A DNA stretch of 64,000 bases from DASXBA01 sp036406475. GTDB lineage: Bacteria > Actinomycetota > Thermoleophilia > Solirubrobacterales > Thermoleophilaceae. The translations under genes and the position numbers were made by a program. The notes beneath the pieces were generated by a model. It saw nothing but the letters and a program-made list of their open reading frames with translations. It made no database searches and was not told the origin of the DNA. Below are positions 42,462-51,430 of the stretch, in pieces. The stretch covers positions 1 through 64,000 of the forward strand of contig DASXBA010000032.1 of the NCBI GenBank assembly GCA_036406475.1, given 5' to 3'. How positions within the stretch are numbered: position 1 is the first letter of the stretch; each line of letters starts with the position of its first letter.

Positions 42462-43885
42462 TTCAGGAGGGTCTCCAGCACCTGCTTGGCCATGGGAGCC
42501 GCCACGGTCCCACCCTGACCGGACGTGCGCTCCACCGTGGTGGCGATCGCCATGCGCGGGTGGTCGATCGGGGCGAAGGCGATGAACCAGGCCTGGTTCG
42601 CCGTGCCGTTCGCGACCTCCGCCGTACCGGTCTTGCCGGCCACCTTGATCCCGGACAGGGCGGCGGCGGTACCCGTGCCCTCCTCGACGACCTTGCCCAT
42701 CATCTGCGTGAGCTCGTCGGCCGCCTTCTTCGAGATGACGTGCGACTGGAGGCTAGGCTCGATCCGGCGCTTGACCCGGCCGTCCTTGCGCACGATCCGG
42801 TCGACCAGGTGCGGCGTCATCAGCTGCCCGCCGTTTGCCACCGCCGCGGCAACCATCGCCATCTGCAGCGGCGTGACCTGCAGCCGCTCCTGCCCGATCG
42901 CCACACGGCCGATGTCCACGGGGTCGCTCTGGTCCAGCAGCCGGCCGCCGGAGAAGACCCCGCTCGAGTCCATCTGCTGGCGCGGGTAGTCGAGCGGCGG
43001 CTTGCTGTTGAAGCCGAAGCGCTGCATGTACTTGTACATCGTGTCCTTGCCGAGGCTCTCGCCCACCTGACCGAAGACAGTGTTGACCGAATGGGTAAGC
43101 GCGTCCGTAAAACTGATCGGCCCGAAGCTCTCGCCGCCGTCGTTGGACAGCGGCACGCCGCCGATGGTCTTCGGCGACGAACCGTCGATGACCGAGTTGG
43201 GCGTGTACTTGCCGGAGTCGAGGGCCGCCGCCGCCGTCACGACCTTGAAGGTCGAGCCAGGCTGGTAGCGGGCCTGGGTGGCCCGGTTGAGGAGCGGGGA
43301 TCCCTGGTCCCGGTTGAGCTGTGCGAAGTGGTCCGGGATCTGGTTGGCGTCGTAGTCCGGGATCGACGCCATCACGCGGACCTTGCCGGTCTGCGGCTCG
43401 ATGGCGACGATCGAGCCGGGGCGGCCCGCCAGCGCTGAGAGCGCGGACTTCTGGCCGTCCGGGTCGAGGTTGGTGACCACGTCGGCGCCCTCGCGCTTGC
43501 GGTTCTCGAGGCCGGAGAGCACCGACTCGAACTCGTCCTCGCGGCCGGCAAGGTCGTCGTCGTAGCTCTGCTCGAGCCCCGACCGCCCGCGCTGGATGAA
43601 CGAGTAGCCGACCGCGTGGGAGAACAGCGGCCCGGTGGGATAGAAGCGCGTGAAGACGCGGTCGTCGCCCCTCCCCTCCGGACGGCTGCGCGCCAGGACG
43701 GTCCTGCCGTCGCTCGCCAGGATCAGCCCGCGCGGCACCTTCTGCGCCTCGATCAACGGCCGCCGGTTGGCCGAGTTGTCCTCCAGGCCCTTGGCGTCGA
43801 GCACCGTCCAGTAGGACGTGAACGCCACGAGCACGAAGAACATCAGCCCGATCAGCACGTAGAGCTGTCCGATCTGGCGGTTCAG
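42458..43885 (-). CDS. pbpA: penicillin-binding protein (class B transpeptidase), CTG start
   Basis: A 475-residue class B PBP. Residues 5-30 form a signal anchor. The transpeptidase domain has PGSTFKVV (Ser211 and Lys214), HSVNTVF and KVAGKTGTAEV. It cross-links septal or elongation peptidoglycan with the RodA partner encoded just upstream. The first ATG/GTG-type start (GTG 43858) would cut into the conserved NRQIGQLY start of the protein. A CTG at 43885 restores it and overlaps the rodA stop as CTGA, the same layout as the ATGA junctions of the next two genes. Thus I infer a CTG start. Confidence 0.92.
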   Translation of the reverse strand: MNRQIGQLYVLIGLMFFVLVAFTSYWTVLDAKGLEDNSANRRPLIEAQKVPRGLILASDGRTVLARSRPEGRGDDRVFTRFYPTGPLFSHAVGYSFIQRGRSGLEQSYDDDLAGREDEFESVLSGLENRKREGADVVTNLDPDGQKSALSALAGRPGSIVAIEPQTGKVRVMASIPDYDANQIPDHFAQLNRDQGSPLLNRATQARYQPGSTFKVVTAAAALDSGKYTPNSVIDGSSPKTIGGVPLSNDGGESFGPISFTDALTHSVNTVFGQVGESLGKDTMYKYMQRFGFNSKPPLDYPRQQMDSSGVFSGGRLLDQSDPVDIGRVAIGQERLQVTPLQMAMVAAAVANGGQLMTPHLVDRIVRKDGRVKRRIEPSLQSHVISKKAADELTQMMGKVVEEGTGTAAALSGIKVAGKTGTAEVANGTANQAWFIAFAPIDHPRMAIATTVERTSGQGGTVAAPMAKQVLETLLK

Positions 43886-45384
43886 ACCAGCCCCCCGCGG
43901 CGCGCTCGCTCCTCACGAGCGTGGTCGGAGACGATCAGGAGCAGCGCGAGCAGCACCATGTTGGCCACGATCGAGCTGCCGCCGTAGGAGACGAACGGCA
44001 GCGTGACGCCGGTGAGCGGGATCACGCGCGTGACCCCACCGACGATCACGAAGACCTGGAGCGCCAGCACGGACGTGAGCCCCGCCGCCAGAAGCTTGGA
44101 GAAGCCGTCGTTGGCGAGCATCGCGGTCTTGAAGCCGCGCGCGACGAAAAGCAGGTAGACGATCACCAGGCCGGCCGCGCCGAAGAGGCCGAGCTCGTTG
44201 GCGATCACCGCGTAGATCAGGTCCGTGTGCGGGGCCGGCAGGATCTTGCACACGAGCGGGTTGTTCGAGTGACAGCCGGGCAGGTCGAGCAGCGCCTGGC
44301 CGAAGCCGCGCCCGAACAGGCCGCCGTCCGCCTGGGCGAACAGCCCCTGGGCGATCTGGTAGCCCTGGCAGTTGACGAACTCGCTCACCTGCCCGGTGGT
44401 CGGACAGTGGACACGCCTCGTCGAAAAGGTGTCGAGCCAGGTCTGCACGCGGTCGTCGACGTGCTGCACGTGCGTCGCGAAGTAGGCGGACCCCGCCGCG
44501 AACATCGACGCGCCGACGCCCACCAGCGGCAGCCGCGCCGTCGCCAGGTAGAGCAACGACAGGAAGGCGCCGAAGAACATCAGCGAGCTTCCGAGGTCGC
44601 GGATGAAGATCAGCATGAGCATCGCGAGGCCCCAGATCAGGAGCAGCGGGCCGAAGTGCTTTAGCGACGGCCGCTCGCGCACGATCGCCACGAGCGACAC
44701 GAGGAAGACGATGATCGAGAGCCCCACCAGGAAGGTCGGCTGAAACACGCGGACGAGCAGCAGCCCGGCGAGGGCCGCCAGGCCGTACTGGAGCACCCGG
44801 CTCTGGAGCGACGGCGGCCTCAGCCGCGGGCGCACGAGCACGTCTCCCGCCTCACGCAGGTAACTCGCGAGGAAGATGACGATCCCGAGCTTGGCGAACT
44901 CGGCGGGCTGGAACTGGATCGGGCCGAGCTTGATCGCCAGGAAGGCGCCGTTCACCTGCGCCCCGATCCCGGGGACGCGCGGCAGCATCAGCAGCAGGAT
45001 GCTGCCCGCGGCGATCGTGTAGCGGTAGCGCTCGAGCGCGTGGTGGTCGCGGAGAAAGACGATCGTGCCGCAGAAGAAGACGAGCCCGACCACGAACCAC
45101 TGTGCCTGCTCGCGCGCGAGCGTCGGGTCGATCCGGTAGATCTCGACCAGTCCCACGGCCGCCAGCAGGGCGGCCAGCGGAAACAGGTAGGGGTCGGCGT
45201 CGGGCAGCCGGGCGCGTATGAACATGTGCCCGAGCACGCACAGCCCCAGGAAGAAGGCGCCGTAGGTGATGGTCGCGTTGCTGACGTCGCTGGTGGTCTC
45301 CGTCGTCAGGACGGCGGCGAAGCCCGCGCAGATCAGCAGCGAGACCGGGATCAGCCCGAACAGCTCGCGCAGCCGCGCGGACAT
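43882..45384 (-). CDS. rodA: FtsW/RodA/SpoVE-family peptidoglycan polymerase
   Basis: A 500-residue SEDS protein with about ten to twelve membrane helices. SEDS motifs are visible: NGAFLAIKLGPIQFQPAEFAKLGIVIFLA, with the conserved Pro-Ala-Glu region; IRDLGSSLMFFG; GLFGRGFGQ; HTDLIYAVIANELGLFG, with the catalytic Asp region; and LTGVTLPFVSYGGSS. It polymerises glycan strands from lipid II and pairs with the class B PBP encoded downstream. Its ATG overlaps the pstP stop (TGATG). The loop between helices 7 and 8 is long and has four Cys residues (about 320-375), which could form disulphides. Confidence 0.95.
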   Translation of the reverse strand: MSARLRELFGLIPVSLLICAGFAAVLTTETTSDVSNATITYGAFFLGLCVLGHMFIRARLPDADPYLFPLAALLAAVGLVEIYRIDPTLAREQAQWFVVGLVFFCGTIVFLRDHHALERYRYTIAAGSILLLMLPRVPGIGAQVNGAFLAIKLGPIQFQPAEFAKLGIVIFLASYLREAGDVLVRPRLRPPSLQSRVLQYGLAALAGLLLVRVFQPTFLVGLSIIVFLVSLVAIVRERPSLKHFGPLLLIWGLAMLMLIFIRDLGSSLMFFGAFLSLLYLATARLPLVGVGASMFAAGSAYFATHVQHVDDRVQTWLDTFSTRRVHCPTTGQVSEFVNCQGYQIAQGLFAQADGGLFGRGFGQALLDLPGCHSNNPLVCKILPAPHTDLIYAVIANELGLFGAAGLVIVYLLFVARGFKTAMLANDGFSKLLAAGLTSVLALQVFVIVGGVTRVIPLTGVTLPFVSYGGSSIVANMVLLALLLIVSDHAREERARRGGLV

Positions 45385-46619
45385 CAGGTGGGACCAGGGT
45401 CGAGCTGACCTCGCTCCAGCTGGCGGACGAGGTCGGATGCGTCGCTGTGGCTCCGCAGCTCGTGGTCCAGCACGCGCTTGCGGCGGCCTCTGGGGATCGC
45501 GTTGGCGGGCACTCCGCTCGCGTACTGCTGCGAGTAGAGCTTGATGCCGAGTGGCAGGTCGTAGGGCACGCCCCGGTAGAGGGTCACGAGCCCGGCATTG
45601 TTGGTTCCGACGAAGTAGGCCTGGCGACTGGCGGCGTAGAGCCCGGCGGCGACGCCGGCCACGATCACGAGCCCGATGACCGCCCCGAGGACCCTGCGCG
45701 CCGGGTGCCGGCGGGGCGGCGCGGGGGCCGCCTGGCGCGGTCGCGGGACGTTGCGCTTGCGCGTGGGCTGCGCCTGGACCGTCTCGGGCGGCGACACCTC
45801 GGTGGCGGGCGGGGCCGCCGCCTCGCGCACCTTGGTCGCGCTCATCTGGCCGGGCGCGATCGTCTCGTCGGCCGGCGGGTCCTCGTCGTCGCCCCCGCTC
45901 TCGTCGTCGCCGAGCTTGAACATCACGACGGTGATGTTGTCCTTGCCGCCGCTCTGGTTGGCCGCTCGGATGAGGGCGTCGGCCGCCGCGTCGAGCGTGT
46001 CGCTGCTACGCACGATCGACGCCAGCTCTTCGTCGGAGATCATGCCCGTGAGCCCGTCCGAGCAGAGCACGTAGACGTCGCCCTGCTTGCCGGCGATCGT
46101 GTACGTGTCGACCTCCACGTCGGGCTCGGGGCCGAGCGCGCGGGTGATGATCGAGCGCTGCGGATGGTGCTCCGCCGCCTCCGGCGTGATCTGGCCGGTG
46201 CGCTCGAGCTCGGCGACCAGCGAGTGGTCGTTCGTGAGCTGCTCCAGCTCACCGTCGCGGAAGCGGTAGCAGCGGCTGTCGCCGACGTGTCCGAGGCTCA
46301 CCTCGTCCCCCACCACCATCGCGGCCGTGAGGGTCGTGCCCATCCCGCGCCGTGACTCGTCCGCGGCCGCCAGGTCGTAGATCCGCCGGTTTGCCGAGCG
46401 GGCGATCGCCTCGAGCCGCTGCTCGGGCGGCAGCTCGTCCGCGGGCTGGTTGCCGAACTCCTCGGTGGCGATCTGGGACGCCACCTCGCCGGCCCGGGCG
46501 CCGCCCATCCCGTCGGCCACGACGAAGAAGGGCGGGTCGAGCAGCAGCGAGTCCTCGTTCGAGGTCCGCTGGCGGCCCACATCGCTCTTCCCGACGTGCT
46601 CGATGATCTTCAGTGCCAT
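45384..46619 (-). CDS. pstP: PP2C-type Ser/Thr protein phosphatase
   Basis: A 411-residue PPM phosphatase that reverses the action of the PknB-type kinases. The catalytic domain (1-240) shows SDVGRQRTSNEDSLLLD, FFVVADGMGGARAGEVAS, LGHVGDSRCYRFRDG, ITRALGPEPDVEVD and VLCSDGLTGMISDEE, all with metal-binding Asp residues intact. An acidic then basic linker leads to one membrane helix (about 312-332) and an 80-residue extracellular tail, the layout of mycobacterial PstP. The next gene upstream is an FHA protein, ten bases away. Confidence 0.95.
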   Translation of the reverse strand: MALKIIEHVGKSDVGRQRTSNEDSLLLDPPFFVVADGMGGARAGEVASQIATEEFGNQPADELPPEQRLEAIARSANRRIYDLAAADESRRGMGTTLTAAMVVGDEVSLGHVGDSRCYRFRDGELEQLTNDHSLVAELERTGQITPEAAEHHPQRSIITRALGPEPDVEVDTYTIAGKQGDVYVLCSDGLTGMISDEELASIVRSSDTLDAAADALIRAANQSGGKDNITVVMFKLGDDESGGDDEDPPADETIAPGQMSATKVREAAAPPATEVSPPETVQAQPTRKRNVPRPRQAAPAPPRRHPARRVLGAVIGLVIVAGVAAGLYAASRQAYFVGTNNAGLVTLYRGVPYDLPLGIKLYSQQYASGVPANAIPRGRRKRVLDHELRSHSDASDLVRQLERGQLDPGPT

Positions 46620-46629
46620 GGCTCGCAGG

Positions 46630-47127
46630 TCATTCGCTGTAGCGGTACTCGCTGTCGCCGATGCGGATCACATCAGAGACGTTCAAGCGCTCTGCCGCGT
46701 GTACCTGCCTCCCATTCAAATAGGTGCCGTTGGTGGAGCCCATGTCCTCGATATACATGAAGTCTCCGCGGGGGAATATTCGCGCGTGCGAGGACGAAGC
46801 GAAGGGATCCTCCACCAAGACGTCCGCCACGTCACCCCGCCCGAGCGTGGCGCCGGCCGCGACGTCGAAGGCGGACCCGGGCTGATGGCCCAGTGCCGCC
46901 ACCACCTCGAGCCGGGGATGAGTGGGGCCCCGGCCGTCCGAGACGGGCTTCTGCTCGCGTCGGCGGGGACCGGGAGCGGCCTCCTCGAGCGCCGAGCCGC
47001 CCTCGTATCGCCCGAGGTCTCGGCGGGCGCTCCGGGCGACCCAGAGGAGAAATAGATAGAGCACGGCGAGGAAGCCGAACTTCAGCGCAACGGCGAGCGG
47101 CTCGTCCAGTGCAAGGCTAGTGGTCAC
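46630..47127 (-). CDS. fhaB: FHA-domain protein (FhaB/FipA-like)
   Basis: A 165-residue protein. An N-terminal hydrophobic helix (about 12-30, KFGFLAVLYLFLLWVA) would anchor it, and a C-terminal FHA domain (about 85-160) binds phosphothreonine: LGRGDVADVLVEDPFASSSHARIF, IEDMGSTNGTYLNG, then RIGDSEYRYSE. In mycobacteria FhaB (FipA) is phosphorylated by the division kinase and links FtsQ and FtsZ; a similar adaptor role is inferred here from position between fhaA and pstP. Confidence 0.92.
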   Translation of the reverse strand: MTTSLALDEPLAVALKFGFLAVLYLFLLWVARSARRDLGRYEGGSALEEAAPGPRRREQKPVSDGRGPTHPRLEVVAALGHQPGSAFDVAAGATLGRGDVADVLVEDPFASSSHARIFPRGDFMYIEDMGSTNGTYLNGRQVHAAERLNVSDVIRIGDSEYRYSE

Positions 47128-47148
47128 GACCGGAATTCGGCTCGGCCA

Positions 47149-47904
47149 CTAATCGAGCTCGAAGGTCAGCTCGGTCAATCCGAGGGTGATCCTGTCGCCG
47201 GGCTCCAGCTGCGCCCGGTCCACGCGGCGCCCGTTGACCTTGATGCCGTTCGTCGAGCCTAGGTCGGCGATCAGCCAGCGGCCGCCGTCCCGGCGCATCT
47301 CGGCGTGCTTTCGCGACACGTTGGGGTCCGCGAGCATCACCTCGCACTCGCGGCTGCGCCCGATCGTGAGCAGGTCGCCGGAGAGGACGCTCCGCCGGCC
47401 CTCCCCCACGAGCAGCGCGCGGGCGCTGTCCCGGGGCGCGTCGAGCACGCGGGCGGCGCGGTCCGGCGAGTAGACCATCGTGTGGCCGAAGTCGCCGGCG
47501 GAGGGGGCGGCCTCCTGCGCTTCCGACTCGACCTCCTCCTCGAGGAGCTGGGCCTGGATGCCGAACTCGCCCACGTCCAGGCGGTCGTCGCTCATCAGCT
47601 CGATCTGCGGGCGGCTCGTGAGCGCCAGGCCCTCCTGGCGGGCGTGCTCGAGCAGGTAGTCGGAGAGCTCCTTGCGCAGCGCCGACTCGTAGTTGGCGAA
47701 CTGCTCGCGGTCCTGCGGAGAGAGGAAGACGCGGTAGTGGTTGGGCACGTAGACGCGCGAGACGGAGACCTGTTGGTTCTCCTCCATCTCCTTCGCCAGC
47801 TTGTGCGCCAGCTCGACCGGCTGGACGCTGGACTTGAAGGCGCGTCCGAAAGCGCCCTCGACCAGGCCTCCGAGCTTGGCCTCGAGGTTGCGGAGCATGC
47901 TCAT
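47149..47904 (-). CDS. fhaA: FHA-domain protein with DUF3662 (FhaA-like)
   Basis: A 251-residue protein. The N-terminal DUF3662 domain (about 1-115: NLEAKLGGLVEGAFGRAFKS, VYVPNHYRVFLSPQDREQF) is followed by an acidic linker, a conserved Thr/Tyr patch (DFGHTMVYSPDRAA) likely to be a kinase target, and an FHA domain (about 165-250: TIGRSRECEVMLADPNVSRKH, DLGSTNGIKVNG). Mycobacterial FhaA binds the phosphorylated pseudokinase MviN and restrains wall synthesis. A second ATG two codons later is possible. Ten bases separate it from the upstream kinase gene. Confidence 0.94.
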   Translation of the reverse strand: MSMLRNLEAKLGGLVEGAFGRAFKSSVQPVELAHKLAKEMEENQQVSVSRVYVPNHYRVFLSPQDREQFANYESALRKELSDYLLEHARQEGLALTSRPQIELMSDDRLDVGEFGIQAQLLEEEVESEAQEAAPSAGDFGHTMVYSPDRAARVLDAPRDSARALLVGEGRRSVLSGDLLTIGRSRECEVMLADPNVSRKHAEMRRDGGRWLIADLGSTNGIKVNGRRVDRAQLEPGDRITLGLTELTFELD

Positions 47905-47914
47905 AGCGGTCCAC

Positions 47915-49645
47915 TCAGGGTATCCCGCGACCGGCGGTCACGGGCTCGCCGGTGCCCCGGAACGAGGACTGCGACGCCATCGCAGCCGCGAACACCACGA
48001 GGGCCGCGGCTATCGGGCCCACCGGGCCGCCGCGAGGCTGGTCGAGCGCCGTGACCGAAGCGAGGAGGTCGCCGAGGGCGGCCTGCGCGGTGACCAGCAC
48101 GGCCGCCCAGGCGCCGGCCGCGAGCAGGTCGAGGCCGACGTAGCGGCCGCGCACCACGAGCGGCAGGACCGGGGCGAGCGCGGCCCAGACGAGGGCCGGC
48201 GCCAGCGCGGGCGACGAGATGAGCGGGCCGAGGGCGTGCGAGGCCGCCTCGGTCACCGAGCCCTGCCAATCGGCTCGCGGGAGCACCCCGTCGGGCACCC
48301 CGAAGAGCAACGCGCGGCCACTCAGCACCTCGGTCGCGGCGAGCCAGACGAAGCCGGCCGCGGCAAGCGCCGCCCGGCGCCACGTGCCGCGCACGAGCGC
48401 CGCCGCGCCCACGAAGGCCGGGGCCAGGCCGATCGCTCCCAGGAGCGGCGCCAGGGCCGGCAGCGACCAGAGCTTTCCGGCTCGCGGGAGCATCAGGGGC
48501 ACCGGGACGAGCGCGGCGAGCAGGAGCAGCGCGGTGCCCTCCTGCCCGGCTGCGGGAGAGGCGAGCCAGCCGCAGACGCCGAGCGCCGCCGCCAGCCAGC
48601 CCACGCGCGGCAGGAAGGCCGTGAGGGCCGCAGCAGCCGCGGCGGCCGCCCAGGGCGACACCGGAGGCTCCGGGCCGAGGGCGGTCAGCGCGACCAGGAC
48701 CAGCGCGCCGAGCGCGGCGCCGGCGGCCGCGCGCACCAGCCACTCCCCTCCGCGCGGGAGTATCCGGCGGGCCGAGGCGAGGCCCATCCGCTCCAGGGTC
48801 TCCGGCTCCACGAGTCCGCCCTCGGACGACAGCTCGGGCTCGGCCGCGCGCAGATCCTCCGCCAGCTCGCGTGGGGACGGGCGGAGCGAGGGGTCCGGCT
48901 CGAGAGCGTCGTCGATTGCGTCGCAGAGGTCGGGCGGAAGGTCGCGACGGCGCTCGCCCAGCGACGGCAGTGGGCGGCCGATCTTCTTGGCGGTGGCCGC
49001 GGGGCCGCGGCCGCGAACGGGGTTCGTGCCGGTCCAGGCCTCGTAGAGCGTCAGCGCGAGCGAGTAGACATCGGTGAGGGGCGTCGCCTCGCGGCCCTCG
49101 GCCTGCTCGGGCGCCATGTATTCGAGCGTCCCCACCACGTCGCCGGTGCGTGTGACCCGCTCGGCGCTCGCCACGTGCGCCACGCCGAAGTCGGTGAGCT
49201 TGGCGAAGCCGGCCCCGGCAGCGGGCTCGGCCACGACCATCACGTTCTGCGGCTTCACGTCCCTGTGGATGACCCCGCGCGCGTGCGCGTGGTCGAGGGC
49301 CTCGCAGAGCGCGGTGCCGATCCGGGCGACGTCCCGGTCGGACACCGCCTTACCCTTCTCCAGCTCGGCGAGAGTTCGGCCATTGACCAGCTCCGACACG
49401 AGGTAGAGGTCATCGTCGTCCGCCGCCAGCTCGTAGAGGCCGACTATCCCCGGGTGGTTCAGGCGGGCGGCCGCGCGCGCCTCGCGGACGATCCGGGCGT
49501 CCCCGCCCTCCCGGCGGATGACCTTGACCGCCACCTCGCGCTCGAGCTTCTCGTCCCATGCAGACCAGACGACGCCAAAACCCCCGCTACCGAGCCGTTT
49601 CTCGAGCCTGTAGCGGTCCAGCAGCGGCTCGCGCTCGAGCGGCAT
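47915..49645 (-). CDS. Ser/Thr protein kinase with polytopic membrane domain
   Basis: A 576-residue protein that begins the growth operon. The kinase domain (about 8-265) has LGSGGFGVVWSAWD, VAVKVI, HRDVKPQNVMVV and KLTDFGVAHV, so catalysis looks intact. Instead of PASTA repeats, the C-terminal half (about 305-555) contains about nine hydrophobic segments rich in Ala, Leu and Gly with almost no outer loops. I know no sensor domain of this shape by name. It takes the place where pknA lies in other actinobacteria. I chose ATG 49645; a GTG at 49684 would add 13 residues. Confidence 0.85.
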   Translation of the reverse strand: MPLEREPLLDRYRLEKRLGSGGFGVVWSAWDEKLEREVAVKVIRREGGDARIVREARAAARLNHPGIVGLYELAADDDDLYLVSELVNGRTLAELEKGKAVSDRDVARIGTALCEALDHAHARGVIHRDVKPQNVMVVAEPAAGAGFAKLTDFGVAHVASAERVTRTGDVVGTLEYMAPEQAEGREATPLTDVYSLALTLYEAWTGTNPVRGRGPAATAKKIGRPLPSLGERRRDLPPDLCDAIDDALEPDPSLRPSPRELAEDLRAAEPELSSEGGLVEPETLERMGLASARRILPRGGEWLVRAAAGAALGALVLVALTALGPEPPVSPWAAAAAAAALTAFLPRVGWLAAALGVCGWLASPAAGQEGTALLLLAALVPVPLMLPRAGKLWSLPALAPLLGAIGLAPAFVGAAALVRGTWRRAALAAAGFVWLAATEVLSGRALLFGVPDGVLPRADWQGSVTEAASHALGPLISSPALAPALVWAALAPVLPLVVRGRYVGLDLLAAGAWAAVLVTAQAALGDLLASVTALDQPRGGPVGPIAAALVVFAAAMASQSSFRGTGEPVTAGRGIP

Positions 49646-49791
49646 CCGCGCGGTGGCCGCGGCGCTTGACCCGGTACGTGTCACGACGGCTTCTCGTTCG
49701 GGATCGGAACTCCTGTCCCTGCACGGCGAGCGGTGCCAACCGGCGCTACGTGCATACTGCGGCCAAGGTGCCAGGCCTCTAGGAGCCGATT

Positions 49792-50877
49792 CTGTCCTTC
49801 CTCGACGAACCGGACGAGCCAGTTCGCCGGCCTCGACGGCCCCCGCCGCGAGGCCCGTCCATAGACCGCCAGACGCTGTTGGTGCGCCGCGGGATCGCGG
49901 CGGGCGCCGGCGTGCTCGTGCTGATCCTGCTCGTGCTCGGCGTGCGCGGCTGCCTCAACGCGCGCAAGGAGCAGGCGATCAAGGACTACAACCGCGACGT
50001 GGGCGCGCTGCTTCAGGAGTCGGACCAGCAGAGCAAGGCGTTCTTCCAGCTCATGTCCGGCTCGGCGGGCGGCCGCTCGCAGGCCGTGGACATCGAGAAC
50101 CAGCTCAACACCTTCCGCGTGCAGTCGGCCCAGCTCGTCGACCGGGCCCGCGGCACCGACCACCCGGGCGACGTGGACAAGGCCCAGCGCTTCCTGCTCG
50201 AGACGCTCGAGTTCCGCCGCGACGGCCTGGCGCAGATCGCCGACGCGCTCCCCCAGGCCCTCGGCGATCAGGAACGGCGGCAGGGCGCCGACCAGGTGGC
50301 CGCGGACATGCAGCAGTTCCTCACGAGCGACGTCGTCTATTCGCAGCGCTTCATCCCGAACATGCAGGACGTGATCAAGGACCACGACCTGAACGGCGAG
50401 CTGCGGGTGCCGCGCAGCCAGTTCCTGCCCGACATCCAGTGGCTCCAGCCGAGCTTCGTCTCGGAGCGCGTGAGCCGGCTCAGGACCGGCGGCGGCGGCG
50501 GTCCCGCCAGCCCTGGACTCCACGGGACCGGCCTGGGCAGCGTCACCCTCGGCGGCCAGACGCTCTCGCCGGGCGGCTCCGCGAGCATCACCCTCACCAA
50601 GGACCTGGCCTTTGAGGTCCAGGTGGCGAACCAGGGCGAGAACACCGAGACCGACGTCGAGGTCAAGGCCACCGTCGGCAAGGGCGGCGATGCGATCGAC
50701 GTGAACGGCAACCTCGACACGATCGCCGCCGGGGAGACCAAGTCCGTGAAGATCGCCCTCGACCAGCAGCCGCCCACCGGTCAGAACGTGCCGATCACGG
50801 TGGAGATCACGCCGGTGCCGGGCGAGAAGAAGACGGACAACAACAAGCAGACCTTCTCCGCCGTCTTCACCAAGTGA
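49792..50877 (+). CDS. membrane-anchored protein with C-terminal CARDB-like domain, CTG start
   Basis: A 361-residue protein. A Pro/Arg-rich cytosolic tail (1-30) and one membrane helix (about 38-56) are followed by a helical region with many Gln (70-210) and a C-terminal beta domain of CARDB type (about 245-360: FEVQVANQGENTETDVEVKAT, VPITVEITPVPGEKKTDNNKQTF). The first ATG/GTG/TTG codon (TTG 49879) would leave only the membrane helix end. The CTG at 49792 follows AGGAG by six bases and adds a sensible acidic-basic start (SFLDEPDEP), so I infer a CTG start. Function unknown. Confidence 0.68.
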   Translation: MSFLDEPDEPVRRPRRPPPRGPSIDRQTLLVRRGIAAGAGVLVLILLVLGVRGCLNARKEQAIKDYNRDVGALLQESDQQSKAFFQLMSGSAGGRSQAVDIENQLNTFRVQSAQLVDRARGTDHPGDVDKAQRFLLETLEFRRDGLAQIADALPQALGDQERRQGADQVAADMQQFLTSDVVYSQRFIPNMQDVIKDHDLNGELRVPRSQFLPDIQWLQPSFVSERVSRLRTGGGGGPASPGLHGTGLGSVTLGGQTLSPGGSASITLTKDLAFEVQVANQGENTETDVEVKATVGKGGDAIDVNGNLDTIAAGETKSVKIALDQQPPTGQNVPITVEITPVPGEKKTDNNKQTFSAVFTK

Positions 50878-50908
50878 TCGCTCCTAGCGGCCGCTAGTCT
50901 GCGGCTCC

Positions 50909-51430
50909 GTGGACGATCTGACGACGACCCAGGGCATCGTCGCCCTCGCAGCCGCCGGCGCAGCGCTGATCGGGCTGATCTGGGCGCTCGTCCTGTCGGT
51001 CAAGCTGCGACGGCTGAAGGCGACCCAGCGGGTCGTGCTCGGGGACGCCGGCCAGCGTGACCTCGCGACCCATGCCGCCGGGCTCGAGGCGGCGTTCGTC
51101 CAGCTCCGCGACTGGGTCGAGGAGACCGCCGCCGGGCTCGACCAGCGCGCCGGGGCCGCCGAGCAGCGGATCGACACCTGCATCGCCTACACGTCACTCG
51201 TGCGCTACGACGCCTACGGAGAGATGTCCGGCCGCCAGTCGAGCACGCTCGCCCTGCTCGACTCCCACCGCACAGGCGTCGTCGTCTCCTCGATCCTGCA
51301 CCGCGAGCAGGCCCGCGTGTACGTCAAGCACATCCATCACGGCGAGTCCGAGCACGAGCTCTCGCCGGAGGAGCACGAGGCGATCGACTCGGCGATGGCC
51401 GGAACCGCCGGCGCTCCCGCCGAGGCCTGA
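50909..51430 (+). CDS. DUF4446 family protein
   Basis: A 173-residue protein with one N-terminal membrane helix (about 8-30), a helical stretch (45-85) and the DUF4446 core, seen as SLVRYDAYGEMSGRQSSTLALLD and GVVVSSILHREQARVYVKHI, then an acidic tail (LSPEEHEAID). The family is common in Gram-positive bacteria, often near chromosome-partition or origin genes, and has no known role. Start GTG, 31 bases after the previous stop. The next gene starts right at its stop codon. Confidence 0.85.
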   Translation: MDDLTTTQGIVALAAAGAALIGLIWALVLSVKLRRLKATQRVVLGDAGQRDLATHAAGLEAAFVQLRDWVEETAAGLDQRAGAAEQRIDTCIAYTSLVRYDAYGEMSGRQSSTLALLDSHRTGVVVSSILHREQARVYVKHIHHGESEHELSPEEHEAIDSAMAGTAGAPAEA

